The notes under the pieces were generated by a model. The model was not told the origin of the DNA. It ran no database searches and worked only from the letters and a program-made list of their open reading frames with translations. From Gammaproteobacteria bacterium (GTDB lineage Bacteria; Pseudomonadota; Gammaproteobacteria; Competibacterales; Competibacteraceae), in assembly GCA_024234995.1 (NCBI GenBank), contig JACKNF010000011.1, positions 52,063-116,062 of the forward strand: DNA of 64,000 nt, given 5' to 3'. The translations under genes were made by a program, and so were the position numbers. Positions 17,173 through 25,563 of this stretch are shown piece after piece. Numbering within the stretch: position 1 is the first letter of the stretch; every line of letters begins with the position of its first letter.

Positions 17173-17706
17173 TCATCTGGCAACCGCCCGGGCGGGTAAC
17201 ATCACCAGTTCAGTTTGCGAAACCCGATCCGGCACACGCAGCGCCAGGAGAAGAAGCAGAACAGTCAAGCCGGTTCCTAGGCTGATATCGACGCTCACCT
17301 TGAAAAGCGGGTGTAAATAGAAGGGTGCCAGCCACATGCTTGCAGTTAAAAACCGCAATAAAGCCTGCCACCAGCTCATGCCTTGGCCATCATCATGCCG
17401 CCTAACCTGCAACCGCCACGCGCGCATCCCCAGGGTTTGGCCACCGCAAACCCAGCATCCACCATAGAAGAAGAAACAGATCAGTAGCAGATAAGTTTGA
17501 AAAAAAGGATTACCGCGTAGCGGGTTATGAAGCGTCATTGCCTCATTGCCTAATAACACGGCCATCAATCCCCACGCTAGGGCAGAAGCAAAGATCAACA
17601 CGCCAGCCAACAACAGACTGTCGTAAACAATCGCTGCAACCCGGCGTGGTAACTTTGCTGGTAAAATTGCCAAATCGCCGGTTGATTCGGGGTCGGCTTT
17701 GCGCAT
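17173..17706 (-). CDS. RDD-family membrane protein
   Basis: The 177-residue protein has the RDD signature: LPRRVAAIVYDSLLLAGVL near the start, a second hydrophobic segment (FFQTYLLLICFFFYGGCW), the GQTLGMRAWRLQVRRHDDG motif, and a third and fourth hydrophobic segment (WWQALLRFLTASMWLAPF and the C-terminal Leu-rich stretch). RDD proteins are small inner-membrane proteins of mostly unknown role, some linked to ion transport. It sits 21 bp before hemF and 42 bp after the TolC gene, all minus strand. Confidence 0.85.
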   Translation of the reverse strand: MRKADPESTGDLAILPAKLPRRVAAIVYDSLLLAGVLIFASALAWGLMAVLLGNEAMTLHNPLRGNPFFQTYLLLICFFFYGGCWVCGGQTLGMRAWRLQVRRHDDGQGMSWWQALLRFLTASMWLAPFYLHPLFKVSVDISLGTGLTVLLLLLALRVPDRVSQTELVMLPARAVAR

Positions 17707-17748
17707 CGTCTTCCATCAACCGTAATGGGAACTGGGCTGAATCGCTGT

Positions 17749-19152
17749 CTATTTTTTGGCAGATTTAACCGCAGCGTTCTTACTGCCCGTCTTGATTGGA
17801 CCTTGATCGCGGGCAGGTTGAGCAGCTTCCTTGCCCGGTGGAGCGGTAACGCCACCGGTTGGATGAGATACACCCAGCCAGCCATTGATTTCTACCACAT
17901 CCTCTTCAGTCAACCGGCCTGCCGCCTGCCGCAGCGTCAAGACATTAACTACATACGAATAGCGGGAGGCGGCATAATCCCGTTCGGCTCGATATACATC
18001 GCGTTCTGCGTTCAATACATCCACAATGGTGCGTGTACCTACCTCATAGCCAGCCTGAGTCGCTTCCAATGCGCTGCGAGTCGAGACCCGTGTCTGGTCA
18101 AGTGCTTTGATCTGACTGATGGCGGTTTCCTGGCCCCGGTAGGCATTGCGAACGATGGTAATGGTGTTCCGCTGCAAATCTTCCAAACTCTGGCGGGATG
18201 CCTCGTAGCTATAAGCCGCCTGGCGGGAGCGTGAAGATACTGCACCGCCACTATACAGGGGGATGGTCAGCCGCAAGTTGGCCTGACTGCTGTAGGTATG
18301 GGTAAAACCACTGTCGGTATCAGCGCGGCTGACGCTTAAATCTAGAGTTGGATAATGGCCAGACTTTTGGAGTTTGATGTTTTCTCTCGCCTGTTCAACA
18401 CCATAACCAGCGCTCTGTAGTGATAAATTATTTTCCAGGGCCATGCGCACCCAAGCTTCCGGGTCACTCGGTTTAGGCAGTGCCAGTGGCATCCGTTCGC
18501 TGAGGATGTTCAGTTGCGCATAGTCCTGACCGGTCAATTGTCTCAATTGTTCGCGGGTGTTTGCGAGCGTATTGGCAGCGCTGATCTCGGAGGACACCGC
18601 ACCATCGAAGCGCGCTTGGGCGTCGTAAACATCAGTAATCGTGGCAAGCCCTACCTCGAATCGCCGGTTAGCCTGTTCGAGCTGGCGGGCAAATGCATTT
18701 TTCTCCGCTGTGGCAAAGGTCAGATTATCCAGCGCTGCCAGCACACTGAAATAGCTTTGCGCCACCCGTAGGATTAAATCGTTTTGAGCGTTGAGAAAGT
18801 CGACATCGGCTTGATTAATTGTTGCCTCCGCCAGTCTTTGCCGCACTTGGTTGCCACGGTTGTAGAGAGGTTGCACCAGGCTGATCGCGTAGCTGTGGGT
18901 TTCCCCTTCTTGCGTATTCACTGAACCAAAGGTATTTCCCTGTGAAGCAGTCACCCCTATGTCGGGCAATAACAGCGCCCGTGCCTGTGGCTTAGCCTCT
19001 TGGGAAGCTTGCTGGCTGGCCGCAGCGGCCTTGAGTACCGGGTCGCTTTCCAGTGACTGGCGGTAAATTTGCAGCAGGTCTTCCGCCCCCACGGATGGAC
19101 TGCACAACGCAGCGGCCATGGCTATCCCGATTACGCAACGCATATTGGTCAT
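17749..19152 (-). CDS. tolC: TolC-family outer-membrane efflux/secretion channel
   Basis: The 467-residue product has a signal peptide (MTNMRCVIGIAMAAALCSPSVGA) and the doubled OEP repeat that forms the trimeric barrel and alpha-tunnel: EDLLQIYRQSLESDPVLKAA, then QPLYNRGNQVRQRLAEATI, RRFEVGLATITDVYDAQ, and in the second half LRLTIPLYSGGAVSSRSRQA and YEVGTRTIVDVLNAERDVY. The repeat Gly and Asp positions at the helix turns are kept. The C-terminus is a Lys/Ala-rich tail typical of annotated TolC. It could serve the RND pump at 1-3430. A hairpin upstream separates it from the Pcm-like gene. Confidence 0.93.
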   Translation of the reverse strand: MTNMRCVIGIAMAAALCSPSVGAEDLLQIYRQSLESDPVLKAAAASQQASQEAKPQARALLLPDIGVTASQGNTFGSVNTQEGETHSYAISLVQPLYNRGNQVRQRLAEATINQADVDFLNAQNDLILRVAQSYFSVLAALDNLTFATAEKNAFARQLEQANRRFEVGLATITDVYDAQARFDGAVSSEISAANTLANTREQLRQLTGQDYAQLNILSERMPLALPKPSDPEAWVRMALENNLSLQSAGYGVEQARENIKLQKSGHYPTLDLSVSRADTDSGFTHTYSSQANLRLTIPLYSGGAVSSRSRQAAYSYEASRQSLEDLQRNTITIVRNAYRGQETAISQIKALDQTRVSTRSALEATQAGYEVGTRTIVDVLNAERDVYRAERDYAASRYSYVVNVLTLRQAAGRLTEEDVVEINGWLGVSHPTGGVTAPPGKEAAQPARDQGPIKTGSKNAAVKSAKK

Positions 19153-19181
19153 GGTGAATAGGCTCCCCTAATGTTTTTGAA

Positions 19182-19240
19182 GGTATCAGGTATCAGTTGA
19201 AGATGGGTTTACTGATAGTTGGAGCCTGACGCCTGATACC
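19182..19240 (-). terminator. Inverted repeat between the Pcm-like and tolC genes
   Basis: Perfect 9-bp arms GGTATCAGG (19182-19190) and CCTGATACC (19232-19240) lie 7 bp beyond the stop of the Pcm-like gene, with TTCAAAAAC after the distal arm on the minus strand. Part of the arm is repeated (TATCAG occurs twice in tandem). It could be a weak terminator, an attenuator for tolC or an operator; the 41-base loop makes the terminator reading uncertain. Confidence 0.4.
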
Positions 19241-19247
19241 TTTCTTC

Positions 19248-19907
19248 TCAGAACTCAAATGTCTTGACCGGAGCAGCACCGCGTAGCGGCGGCAATTCGG
19301 TTTCAAACAAGCTCTCTCGCGTCCATTCCTGTTCACCGGCCCGGGTGATTAACAGTGCTTCCATGACCGGTGGCAGGCCGGTCACGATAAACAGCCTGCC
19401 ACCTAAACTTAGACTTTGGCGCCAGACTTCATCAATCTTGGCGGCAGAACCGGTGACGACGATGAGGTTATAGCGCCGTTCGCCCCAACCCCGGCTGGCA
19501 TCGCCCGTATGCAAGGCGGCATTCGCGATCCCGCGGGTCTTCAATTTGAGACGGACGGCTTCGGTAAATTCGGGGATAATGTCCACACTCACAACATGAT
19601 GGACCAATTGTGCTAGGCAGGCGGTCAGGTAACCACTGCCTGTTCCCACTTCCAGTGCCTGATCGGTGGGGCGTGGTGTGAGCGCCTGCAGAATGCGGCC
19701 TTCAACATTAGGTTTCAACATGACTTCGCCATGGCCGAGTGGAATGGCGACATCACTGAAAGCCAGATTGCGGTAGCGTTCCGGCACGAAATCTTCGCGT
19801 GGCATACGGGTCAGGGTATCAAGCACCCGCTGATCTAGCACCTCCCAGGGCCGGATCTGCTGCTCGATCATATTGAAACGCGCCTGCTCAAAATTGAATG
19901 CGGTCAT
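19248..19907 (-). CDS. Protein-L-isoaspartate O-methyltransferase family protein
   Basis: The 219-residue methyltransferase has the Pcm-type N-terminus (ARFNMIEQQIRPWEVLDQRVLDTL), DVAIPLGHGEVMLKPN in place of the usual substrate loop, and SAM motif I VGTGSGYLTACLAQLV followed by VVSVDI. It is often found just upstream of tolC in gammaproteobacteria and differs from housekeeping Pcm in the loop region. It may not repair isoaspartate; assignment to the family is sound, the substrate is not. Confidence 0.85.
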   Translation of the reverse strand: MTAFNFEQARFNMIEQQIRPWEVLDQRVLDTLTRMPREDFVPERYRNLAFSDVAIPLGHGEVMLKPNVEGRILQALTPRPTDQALEVGTGSGYLTACLAQLVHHVVSVDIIPEFTEAVRLKLKTRGIANAALHTGDASRGWGERRYNLIVVTGSAAKIDEVWRQSLSLGGRLFIVTGLPPVMEALLITRAGEQEWTRESLFETELPPLRGAAPVKTFEF

Positions 19908-20017
19908 CGGTTCGGGATCCTGTCAACGCCGGGTGAATAGTGGAATTCTAGCGGGAGCGATGCCCGCGGGTTTGTAATCCGGAAATTCTAACATAAGGGA
20001 ACCAGTCAAGACGTGAC

Positions 20018-21397
20018 CTACAGAAAGGTAGCTGCTGGTGAAAACAGCCGCTCGACTTCAGGAACCCGCTTCTTGTCAATGAGAAACAAAATGACATGGT
20101 CCTCAGCCTGGATCATGGTGTCATGGTGGCAGATGATCACTTCATCCTCGCGGGCAACGGCGCCGATGGTGGTGCCGGGGGGTAAGCGGATTTCGTCCAC
20201 ACGCCGGCCGACCACCTTGGAGGTCTTGTAGTCGCCATGAGCCACCGCCTCAATCGCCTCGGCAGCGCCGCGGCGCAAGGAGTGGACTTTAGCCACATCA
20301 CCCCGGCGGACATGGGCCAGCAGGCTGCCGATGGTCGCCTGCTGTGGCGAAATGGCGACATCGATAATCCCAGAGGACTCGACCAGATCCACATAGGACA
20401 CGCGGTTGATCAGCGCCATGACCTTATGAGCGCCCATGCGCTTGGCCAGCATCGCCGATAGAATGTTGGCTTCATCGTCGTTGGTGACGGCGCAGAAGAC
20501 GTCCATATTCTCGATATTTTCCTGCCGCAGCAAATTTTCATCGGCGGCATCGCCTTGAAGCACGATGGCCCGGCTTAATTGTTCGGACAGCCGCCGGGCG
20601 GTGACCGGATTGTGTTCGATCACTTTGACCTGGAACCGGTCTTCCAGCCCTTGGGCCAACCGGGTGCCGATATGTCCCCCGCCAGCGATGATCAAGCGTT
20701 TGACCATTCGATCCAGTTTGCGTAGCTCGCTGACAATGGCGCGGGCATCCTTGCGAGCAGCGATGAAGAATACCTCATCGTCAGCTTCGATCAACGTATT
20801 GCCCTCTGGCATAATCGGCCGGCCCTGGCGAAAAATGGCCGCTACCCGGGTTTCAATGCCCGGCATACGATCTGGCAATGTACGCAGCGCCTGACCGACC
20901 AGCGAACTGCCTTCGTAGGCCTTAACACCCATCAGCCGAACCTGACCTTCGGCGAAATCAAGAACTTGTAATGCTCCAGGATGCTCAATGATACGCTGGA
21001 TGTAATCGGTCACTAGCTGCTCGGGGCTAATGAGTACGTCAATTGGCAATGCCTGATCATTCAATAATTGATCCTGATAGGAAAGATAGCTCCCTGACCG
21101 GACCCGGGCGATCCGGCGCGGCGTGTTAAACAGCGTGTAGGCTACCTGACAGGCAATCATGTTGACTTCATCGTTGTCGGTCAGCGCGATCAGCATGTCG
21201 GCATCAGCCATGCCCGCTTGTTCCAAAATGGCTGGATGCGATGCATGACCGGCCAGTGTGCGAATATCCAACCGGTCCTGGAGTATCTGCAGACGCTCGG
21301 CATTGGCGTCGACCACTGTGACATCGTTAGCCTCGCTTGCCAGAATGTGTGCGACCGAACCGCCCACTTGTCCAGCGCCGAGGATAACGATTTTCAT
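20018..21397 (-). CDS. trkA: Trk potassium uptake regulator TrkA
   Basis: TrkA is the cytoplasmic NAD(H)-binding gating subunit of the Trk K+ transporter. The 459-residue protein has two RCK units: N-terminal Rossmann domains at about 1-120 (MKIVILGAGQVGGSVA) and 233-350 (RLIIAGGGHIGTRLAQ), each followed by a TrkA_C domain. The start is the ATG at 21397; the open frame extends 41 codons upstream, but that part overlaps ntrX and is not TrkA-like. It lies 7 bp after ntrX on the same strand. The membrane subunit trkH/trkG is not in the window. Confidence 0.96.
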   Translation of the reverse strand: MKIVILGAGQVGGSVAHILASEANDVTVVDANAERLQILQDRLDIRTLAGHASHPAILEQAGMADADMLIALTDNDEVNMIACQVAYTLFNTPRRIARVRSGSYLSYQDQLLNDQALPIDVLISPEQLVTDYIQRIIEHPGALQVLDFAEGQVRLMGVKAYEGSSLVGQALRTLPDRMPGIETRVAAIFRQGRPIMPEGNTLIEADDEVFFIAARKDARAIVSELRKLDRMVKRLIIAGGGHIGTRLAQGLEDRFQVKVIEHNPVTARRLSEQLSRAIVLQGDAADENLLRQENIENMDVFCAVTNDDEANILSAMLAKRMGAHKVMALINRVSYVDLVESSGIIDVAISPQQATIGSLLAHVRRGDVAKVHSLRRGAAEAIEAVAHGDYKTSKVVGRRVDEIRLPPGTTIGAVAREDEVIICHHDTMIQAEDHVILFLIDKKRVPEVERLFSPAATFL

Positions 21398-21404
21398 GGC
21401 GGCC

Positions 21405-22775
21405 TTACTCGTCCAGCGCTTTTTTGGGATCGATACCCAGGGCGCGCAATTTCCGGTAAAGGTTGGTGCGTTCCATACCGACGCGCTCGGCCAATCGGGC
21501 CACATTACCCTCACACTCACGGAATTGCTGCATCAGATAGGTACGCTCAAATTGCTCACGGGCTTCTCGAAGCGGCAGATTCAGAGGAATGCTGCCCACA
21601 TCATGAGATTTAGCGCTGGTCGTGCCGCGCACTGCAGCATCAACTTCTTCCTGCGTGATTTCTTCCTCGCTGCCAAGGATGAGTAAGCGTTGTACCAGGT
21701 TCTTGAGTTCACGGATATTACCCGGCCAGCTATAGTTGCGCAGCCGGTTTTGGGCCGCCAGGGTAAAGTGACGATAGGTCAGATTTTCTTGGTCGACGAA
21801 GTAATTGACATAATAATTCAGTAGTTCCGGAACATCTTCGATATGTTCACGCAATGATGGCAGCTTGATCGGTACCACGTTGAGCTGGTAGTACAGATCT
21901 TCACGGAACCGGTTCAGCGCTACTTCCTGTTCCAGGTCACGATGCGTGGCGGTTACTACTCGCACGTTAACCCGCACCGGCTCCTTGCCGCCAATACGCA
22001 GGAAGGAACCGTTTTCCAGGGTGCTGGCCAGCTTGGCTTGGGCTTCGAGATCCATATCAGCGAGCTCGTCAAGGAACAGGGTGCCGCCACTGGCCTGCTC
22101 CAGCCGGCCATAATGAATTCGTTCACCTTGTTCTGAGCCAAACAGTTCCAAGCTGGCGTTTTCACGGGCGATAGAACCAACGCCTACATCTACAAAGGGG
22201 CCACTGCGGCGCAGACTATGGGCATGCAGGAAGCGGGCGTAAACCTCTTTACCGGTACCGGGTTCGCCGAAGATGAGTGCCGGGGCATCATGCTGGGCAA
22301 TTTTTAGTACTTGGGCACGCAGCCGTTGCACAACCTCGCTTCGCCCAACCGGTTCGGTAACCGTGCGTTGCTGGCGGCGCAGGTTTTGATTTTCCCGCGC
22401 CAGCCGGTCTGCTTCCAGCGCTCGCTCCACAGTCAATAGTAACTTCGCCATCGACAGCGGTTTTTCGATGAAATCGTAAGCGCCCAGACGGGTTGCTTCC
22501 ACGGCGGTTTCCACGGTGCCGTGGCCGGACATCATAATCACCGGGCAGGGAAGATGGTCTCCCTCGCCCCATTCCTTGAGCAAGGAGATGCCATCCATGT
22601 CCGGCATCCAGATATCGAGCAGGATCAGATCGGGCCGCTGGGCGCGGCGAGCTTCGCGGGCAGCGGCGGCGTTTTCCGCAATTGCTACGCCATAGCCTTC
22701 ATCTTCCAGAATTTCCTTCACCAAGTCGCGAATGTCGGGTTCGTCATCGACGACCAGAATATAGGGCGCACTCAT
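21405..22775 (-). CDS. ntrX: NtrX-type response regulator, AAA+ domain lacking GAFTGA
   Basis: The 456-residue regulator has a receiver domain (D10/D11, phospho-acceptor D54 in LLDIWMPD, K105), an AAA+ domain with Walker A (GEPGTGKE, 170-177) and Walker B (GTLFLDE, 231-237), and a Fis-type HTH at the C-terminus (GNVARLAERVGMERTNLYRKL). The GAFTGA loop that contacts sigma-54 is absent; the sequence passes from LELFGSEQGE straight to RIHYGRLEQ. It may therefore not activate sigma-54 in the usual way. Its ATG overlaps the ntrY stop by four bases. NtrX is the partner of NtrY, acting in nitrogen or redox control; the local target is unknown. Confidence 0.92.
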   Translation of the reverse strand: MSAPYILVVDDEPDIRDLVKEILEDEGYGVAIAENAAAAREARRAQRPDLILLDIWMPDMDGISLLKEWGEGDHLPCPVIMMSGHGTVETAVEATRLGAYDFIEKPLSMAKLLLTVERALEADRLARENQNLRRQQRTVTEPVGRSEVVQRLRAQVLKIAQHDAPALIFGEPGTGKEVYARFLHAHSLRRSGPFVDVGVGSIARENASLELFGSEQGERIHYGRLEQASGGTLFLDELADMDLEAQAKLASTLENGSFLRIGGKEPVRVNVRVVTATHRDLEQEVALNRFREDLYYQLNVVPIKLPSLREHIEDVPELLNYYVNYFVDQENLTYRHFTLAAQNRLRNYSWPGNIRELKNLVQRLLILGSEEEITQEEVDAAVRGTTSAKSHDVGSIPLNLPLREAREQFERTYLMQQFRECEGNVARLAERVGMERTNLYRKLRALGIDPKKALDE

Positions 22776-25036
22776 CCAGCCTCCTGATCGGTATTTAAGG
22801 GTATGGCGGGAACACCGGGTGTTGTCGAAACCCCGGTATCCTCATGGCGGAATGGCAATCGGATCACGATCCGGGCACCGCCCTCCGCCGGCGTTTCCAA
22901 CTGGATCCAGCCGCCATGTTCCTCGACGATTTTTTTAACAACCGCTAATCCTAGCCCGGTTCCTTTGGGTTTGGTAGTCACATAGGGTTCAAAGGCGCTG
23001 GCTAATAAATGGTCTGGGAATCCTGGCCCATCGTCGCGCACACTCAATTCAGCGCAATCGGCCCCGGTGACATGCTCGCGCTGGGTGCGGATCCATAATG
23101 TCGAGCCTTGGTTATCGTGAATCGCCTCAATGGCATTTTTGACCAGATTATGCAGCAATTGCCGCAGCCGGCCTTTATCGGCATTGATCCATAGGGGTTC
23201 CTGGGCCAGTTCCAAGCGAATTTCCACGTTGGCAGGATAATCGTGATAGAGGTACAGCACCTCGGTCACGAACTCATTCAATTCCAGCGGCGCCAGTTGC
23301 AGGCGTGGCGGCCGGGCATATTCGTTGAAGGCGTCTACCATTTCCTTCATCGCTTGTACCTGCTGGACGATGGTGTGAGTACCGCGTTCCAGCACACGTC
23401 CTTGCTCTCCATCCATTTGCTTAAGGTATTTGTGGCGGATGCGTTCAGCGGCCAATTGGATCGGGGTCAGTGGGTTCTTGATCTCATGGGCCAGCCGGCG
23501 TGCCACTTCGGCCCAGGCGGCATCACGCTCGGCTTGCACCAAGTAGGTGATGTCATCAAACACGATGACATGGCCTCCTCGCAAACCTACTGCGTCTGGT
23601 AATGAGCTGCCGCGACACATCAGAATGCGCCGGCCTGTGCTGCTGAACCAGGGGATTTCCTGTCGCCAGTCACCCGTTTGGGTGAGTTGTGGATTGATAA
23701 TATCGATTAAATCCTGTAACACCGGTTGGACGGTTCCGATGTGCTGACTATCGATGCCGATAAACGTCTGCAAATCCACTCCGAGAATCTGGCTGGCGGC
23801 AGCATTGCACGTTTGCAATCGGCCTGCTTGATTAATGGTTAGTACTCCGGAGGAAAGCCGCGCTAGCACTGTTTCCAGATAGGCGTGCTGGCTCTCCAGT
23901 TGTTGCTGACTGTGCTGCGCTGCATCGCGCGCTTGGGCTAAGTTGCGGGTCATCTCATTGAAGGACTGTACGAGAAAGCCTAGCTCATCGCTGCTGGCTT
24001 TCGCCAACTGCTTGTCAAACTGGCCAGCTGCCACTGCTTGTGTGCCTTCCGCCAGTTCCCGCAGTGGTTGCACTAATCGGCGGGCGGTGTAGAACGCTGC
24101 CCAGAACGCTGCCAATACCGCTAGCAGCAGTGCCAGTGACAGAATGAGCGTAAAGCTGGCTTTGAGCGGCGCCCGCAGAAAGATGAGTTCCTTATAACTG
24201 TCGAAAGCAGCCTGTACAGCATCCGCTAGCAGGCTGAGGCGATCGGTGACCGGAAACAGCGCTTGGAGCAAGCGATCCTCAGCGCCGGGAATGGCCACTC
24301 GTACCGCCACGCGGATATGAAAACCGGTGTCGCCGATCGGCTCCAGGCCAACATAGTTGCGGCCCTGCCGGACTTGCAACAATACTGCATCCGGTGGAGG
24401 CAATGGTAAAATGAGCGAAGGGTCGGCCGTGGCGGTGGCGATAATGCGTCCGTCACGGCCGAAGAGGGTCAATTCGGATGCTTCGCCGAAATCTAGCAGG
24501 TCGTCCAGACGCCGCGCGGCTTGTTCACCTTCGCTTTCAGCGACACTTTCGGCCATCCGCGTGGTTTGCTTGAGCACATCGCGCATTCGCAGATCCAAGG
24601 CGGTGCGGCTGAGTTCTAGCGCATCTTCGAGACCCTGGTCCACTTGGACGTTGAACCAGCTATCAATGCCTCGCTGTAAAAAATTCAATGAGAAGCCATA
24701 GACTAATGCGACTGGAAGAATGGCCAGTGCTGCGAAGATGCCAGCTAGCCGGAGCGTCAGGCTAGCACCGGGTGCCCGGCGCCAGTACCGGCGTAGCAAG
24801 TCGATCAGATTGTAGACAATTAGCACAACCAGTGAGCCGAGGCCGATGGCGCTGGTGAGTAACAACCAGCCATACACTTGTTGAAACTGTGCCGAATCGG
24901 TTGTGGCGCCGCTCATCAGCACCAAGATGATCAGCAATACGCCCAGCAACGCTAGTACGGCGGGCAATCCTCGCCCGCGCGCGAGCCGGTGCAGGATTAA
25001 AGCTGCCATGTGAGCCATTTGCTTGCTAACTGCCAA
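22772..25036 (-). CDS. ntrY: NtrY-type sensor histidine kinase
   Basis: The kinase has up to 754 residues: three N-terminal helices (about 27-42, 57-78, 96-117), an extracytoplasmic segment of about 170 residues, a fourth helix (about 295-315), HAMP (to about 368), PAS (about 385-495), HisKA with H517 (RRLAHEIKNPLTPIQLAAERI) and HATPase (DDGPGFP, TKPKGTGLGLAVVKKIVEEHGG). This is the standard NtrY layout. It overlaps the DUF4390 gene upstream by 40 bp if the ATG at 25036 is used; ATGs at 25018 and 25009 are alternatives. It pairs with ntrX, which overlaps its 3' end. Confidence 0.93.
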   Translation of the reverse strand: MAVSKQMAHMAALILHRLARGRGLPAVLALLGVLLIILVLMSGATTDSAQFQQVYGWLLLTSAIGLGSLVVLIVYNLIDLLRRYWRRAPGASLTLRLAGIFAALAILPVALVYGFSLNFLQRGIDSWFNVQVDQGLEDALELSRTALDLRMRDVLKQTTRMAESVAESEGEQAARRLDDLLDFGEASELTLFGRDGRIIATATADPSLILPLPPPDAVLLQVRQGRNYVGLEPIGDTGFHIRVAVRVAIPGAEDRLLQALFPVTDRLSLLADAVQAAFDSYKELIFLRAPLKASFTLILSLALLLAVLAAFWAAFYTARRLVQPLRELAEGTQAVAAGQFDKQLAKASSDELGFLVQSFNEMTRNLAQARDAAQHSQQQLESQHAYLETVLARLSSGVLTINQAGRLQTCNAAASQILGVDLQTFIGIDSQHIGTVQPVLQDLIDIINPQLTQTGDWRQEIPWFSSTGRRILMCRGSSLPDAVGLRGGHVIVFDDITYLVQAERDAAWAEVARRLAHEIKNPLTPIQLAAERIRHKYLKQMDGEQGRVLERGTHTIVQQVQAMKEMVDAFNEYARPPRLQLAPLELNEFVTEVLYLYHDYPANVEIRLELAQEPLWINADKGRLRQLLHNLVKNAIEAIHDNQGSTLWIRTQREHVTGADCAELSVRDDGPGFPDHLLASAFEPYVTTKPKGTGLGLAVVKKIVEEHGGWIQLETPAEGGARIVIRLPFRHEDTGVSTTPGVPAIPLNTDQEAG

Positions 25037-25563
25037 TCATCGGAAATATAGGCGAACAGCCGCAGCGGCGTCGGCAGAGCATTAACATCAAGCTGAACAC
25101 GCAAGGCACCTATGTAACGCTGATTAGGGACTAGCAAACCTTTATCTAACAATGGAAAATCAATAACTTTTCCCATGAATTGCAAGGCGCTGCCTTGATT
25201 TGGGAAGGCTCGACGCTCGCCACTGTTAAGATTCGTGACGAGATATTGCCGGCTAAGGGTGTGGTATTCGAGCCGGAAGCGCTGGGATAGGGCGTAAACT
25301 GTTTCATCCCACACCCAGCGTTGCCGGCGGACCTCCATCTCTAGCTCGACGGTCAGCGGCACGCCGTTTTTCAAGGCTTCAACCGTTGCTTGACTGAAGC
25401 GGTATTCGATCTGCGCACTGAGGCGGTAAACCCCCCCCTCCAGGCGGGTGGAAGCACTGATAATATCAAAGCCAGCCGCCCAAGCTACTGAAAAACTGAG
25501 TAGCACAGCTAGACAGCTTATTGCGGCAGATCGATACGATCGAGTCAGGAGTCTGGCTGGCAC
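24997..25563 (-). CDS. DUF4390 exported protein
   Basis: The 188-residue product has a signal peptide (ISCLAVLLSFSVAWA) and a DUF4390 domain: EIEYRFSQATVEALKNGVPLTVELEMEV-type segments, DETVYALSQRFRLEYHTLSRQYLV, and a C-terminal WQLASKWLTWQL. The family is commonly encoded between rsmB and ntrY and its function is unknown. Here it overlaps rsmB by 19 bp and ntrY by up to 40 bp, so it is tightly embedded in the operon and presumably needed with the envelope sensor NtrY; that link is inference. Confidence 0.85.
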   Translation of the reverse strand: MPARLLTRSYRSAAISCLAVLLSFSVAWAAGFDIISASTRLEGGVYRLSAQIEYRFSQATVEALKNGVPLTVELEMEVRRQRWVWDETVYALSQRFRLEYHTLSRQYLVTNLNSGERRAFPNQGSALQFMGKVIDFPLLDKGLLVPNQRYIGALRVQLDVNALPTPLRLFAYISDDWQLASKWLTWQL

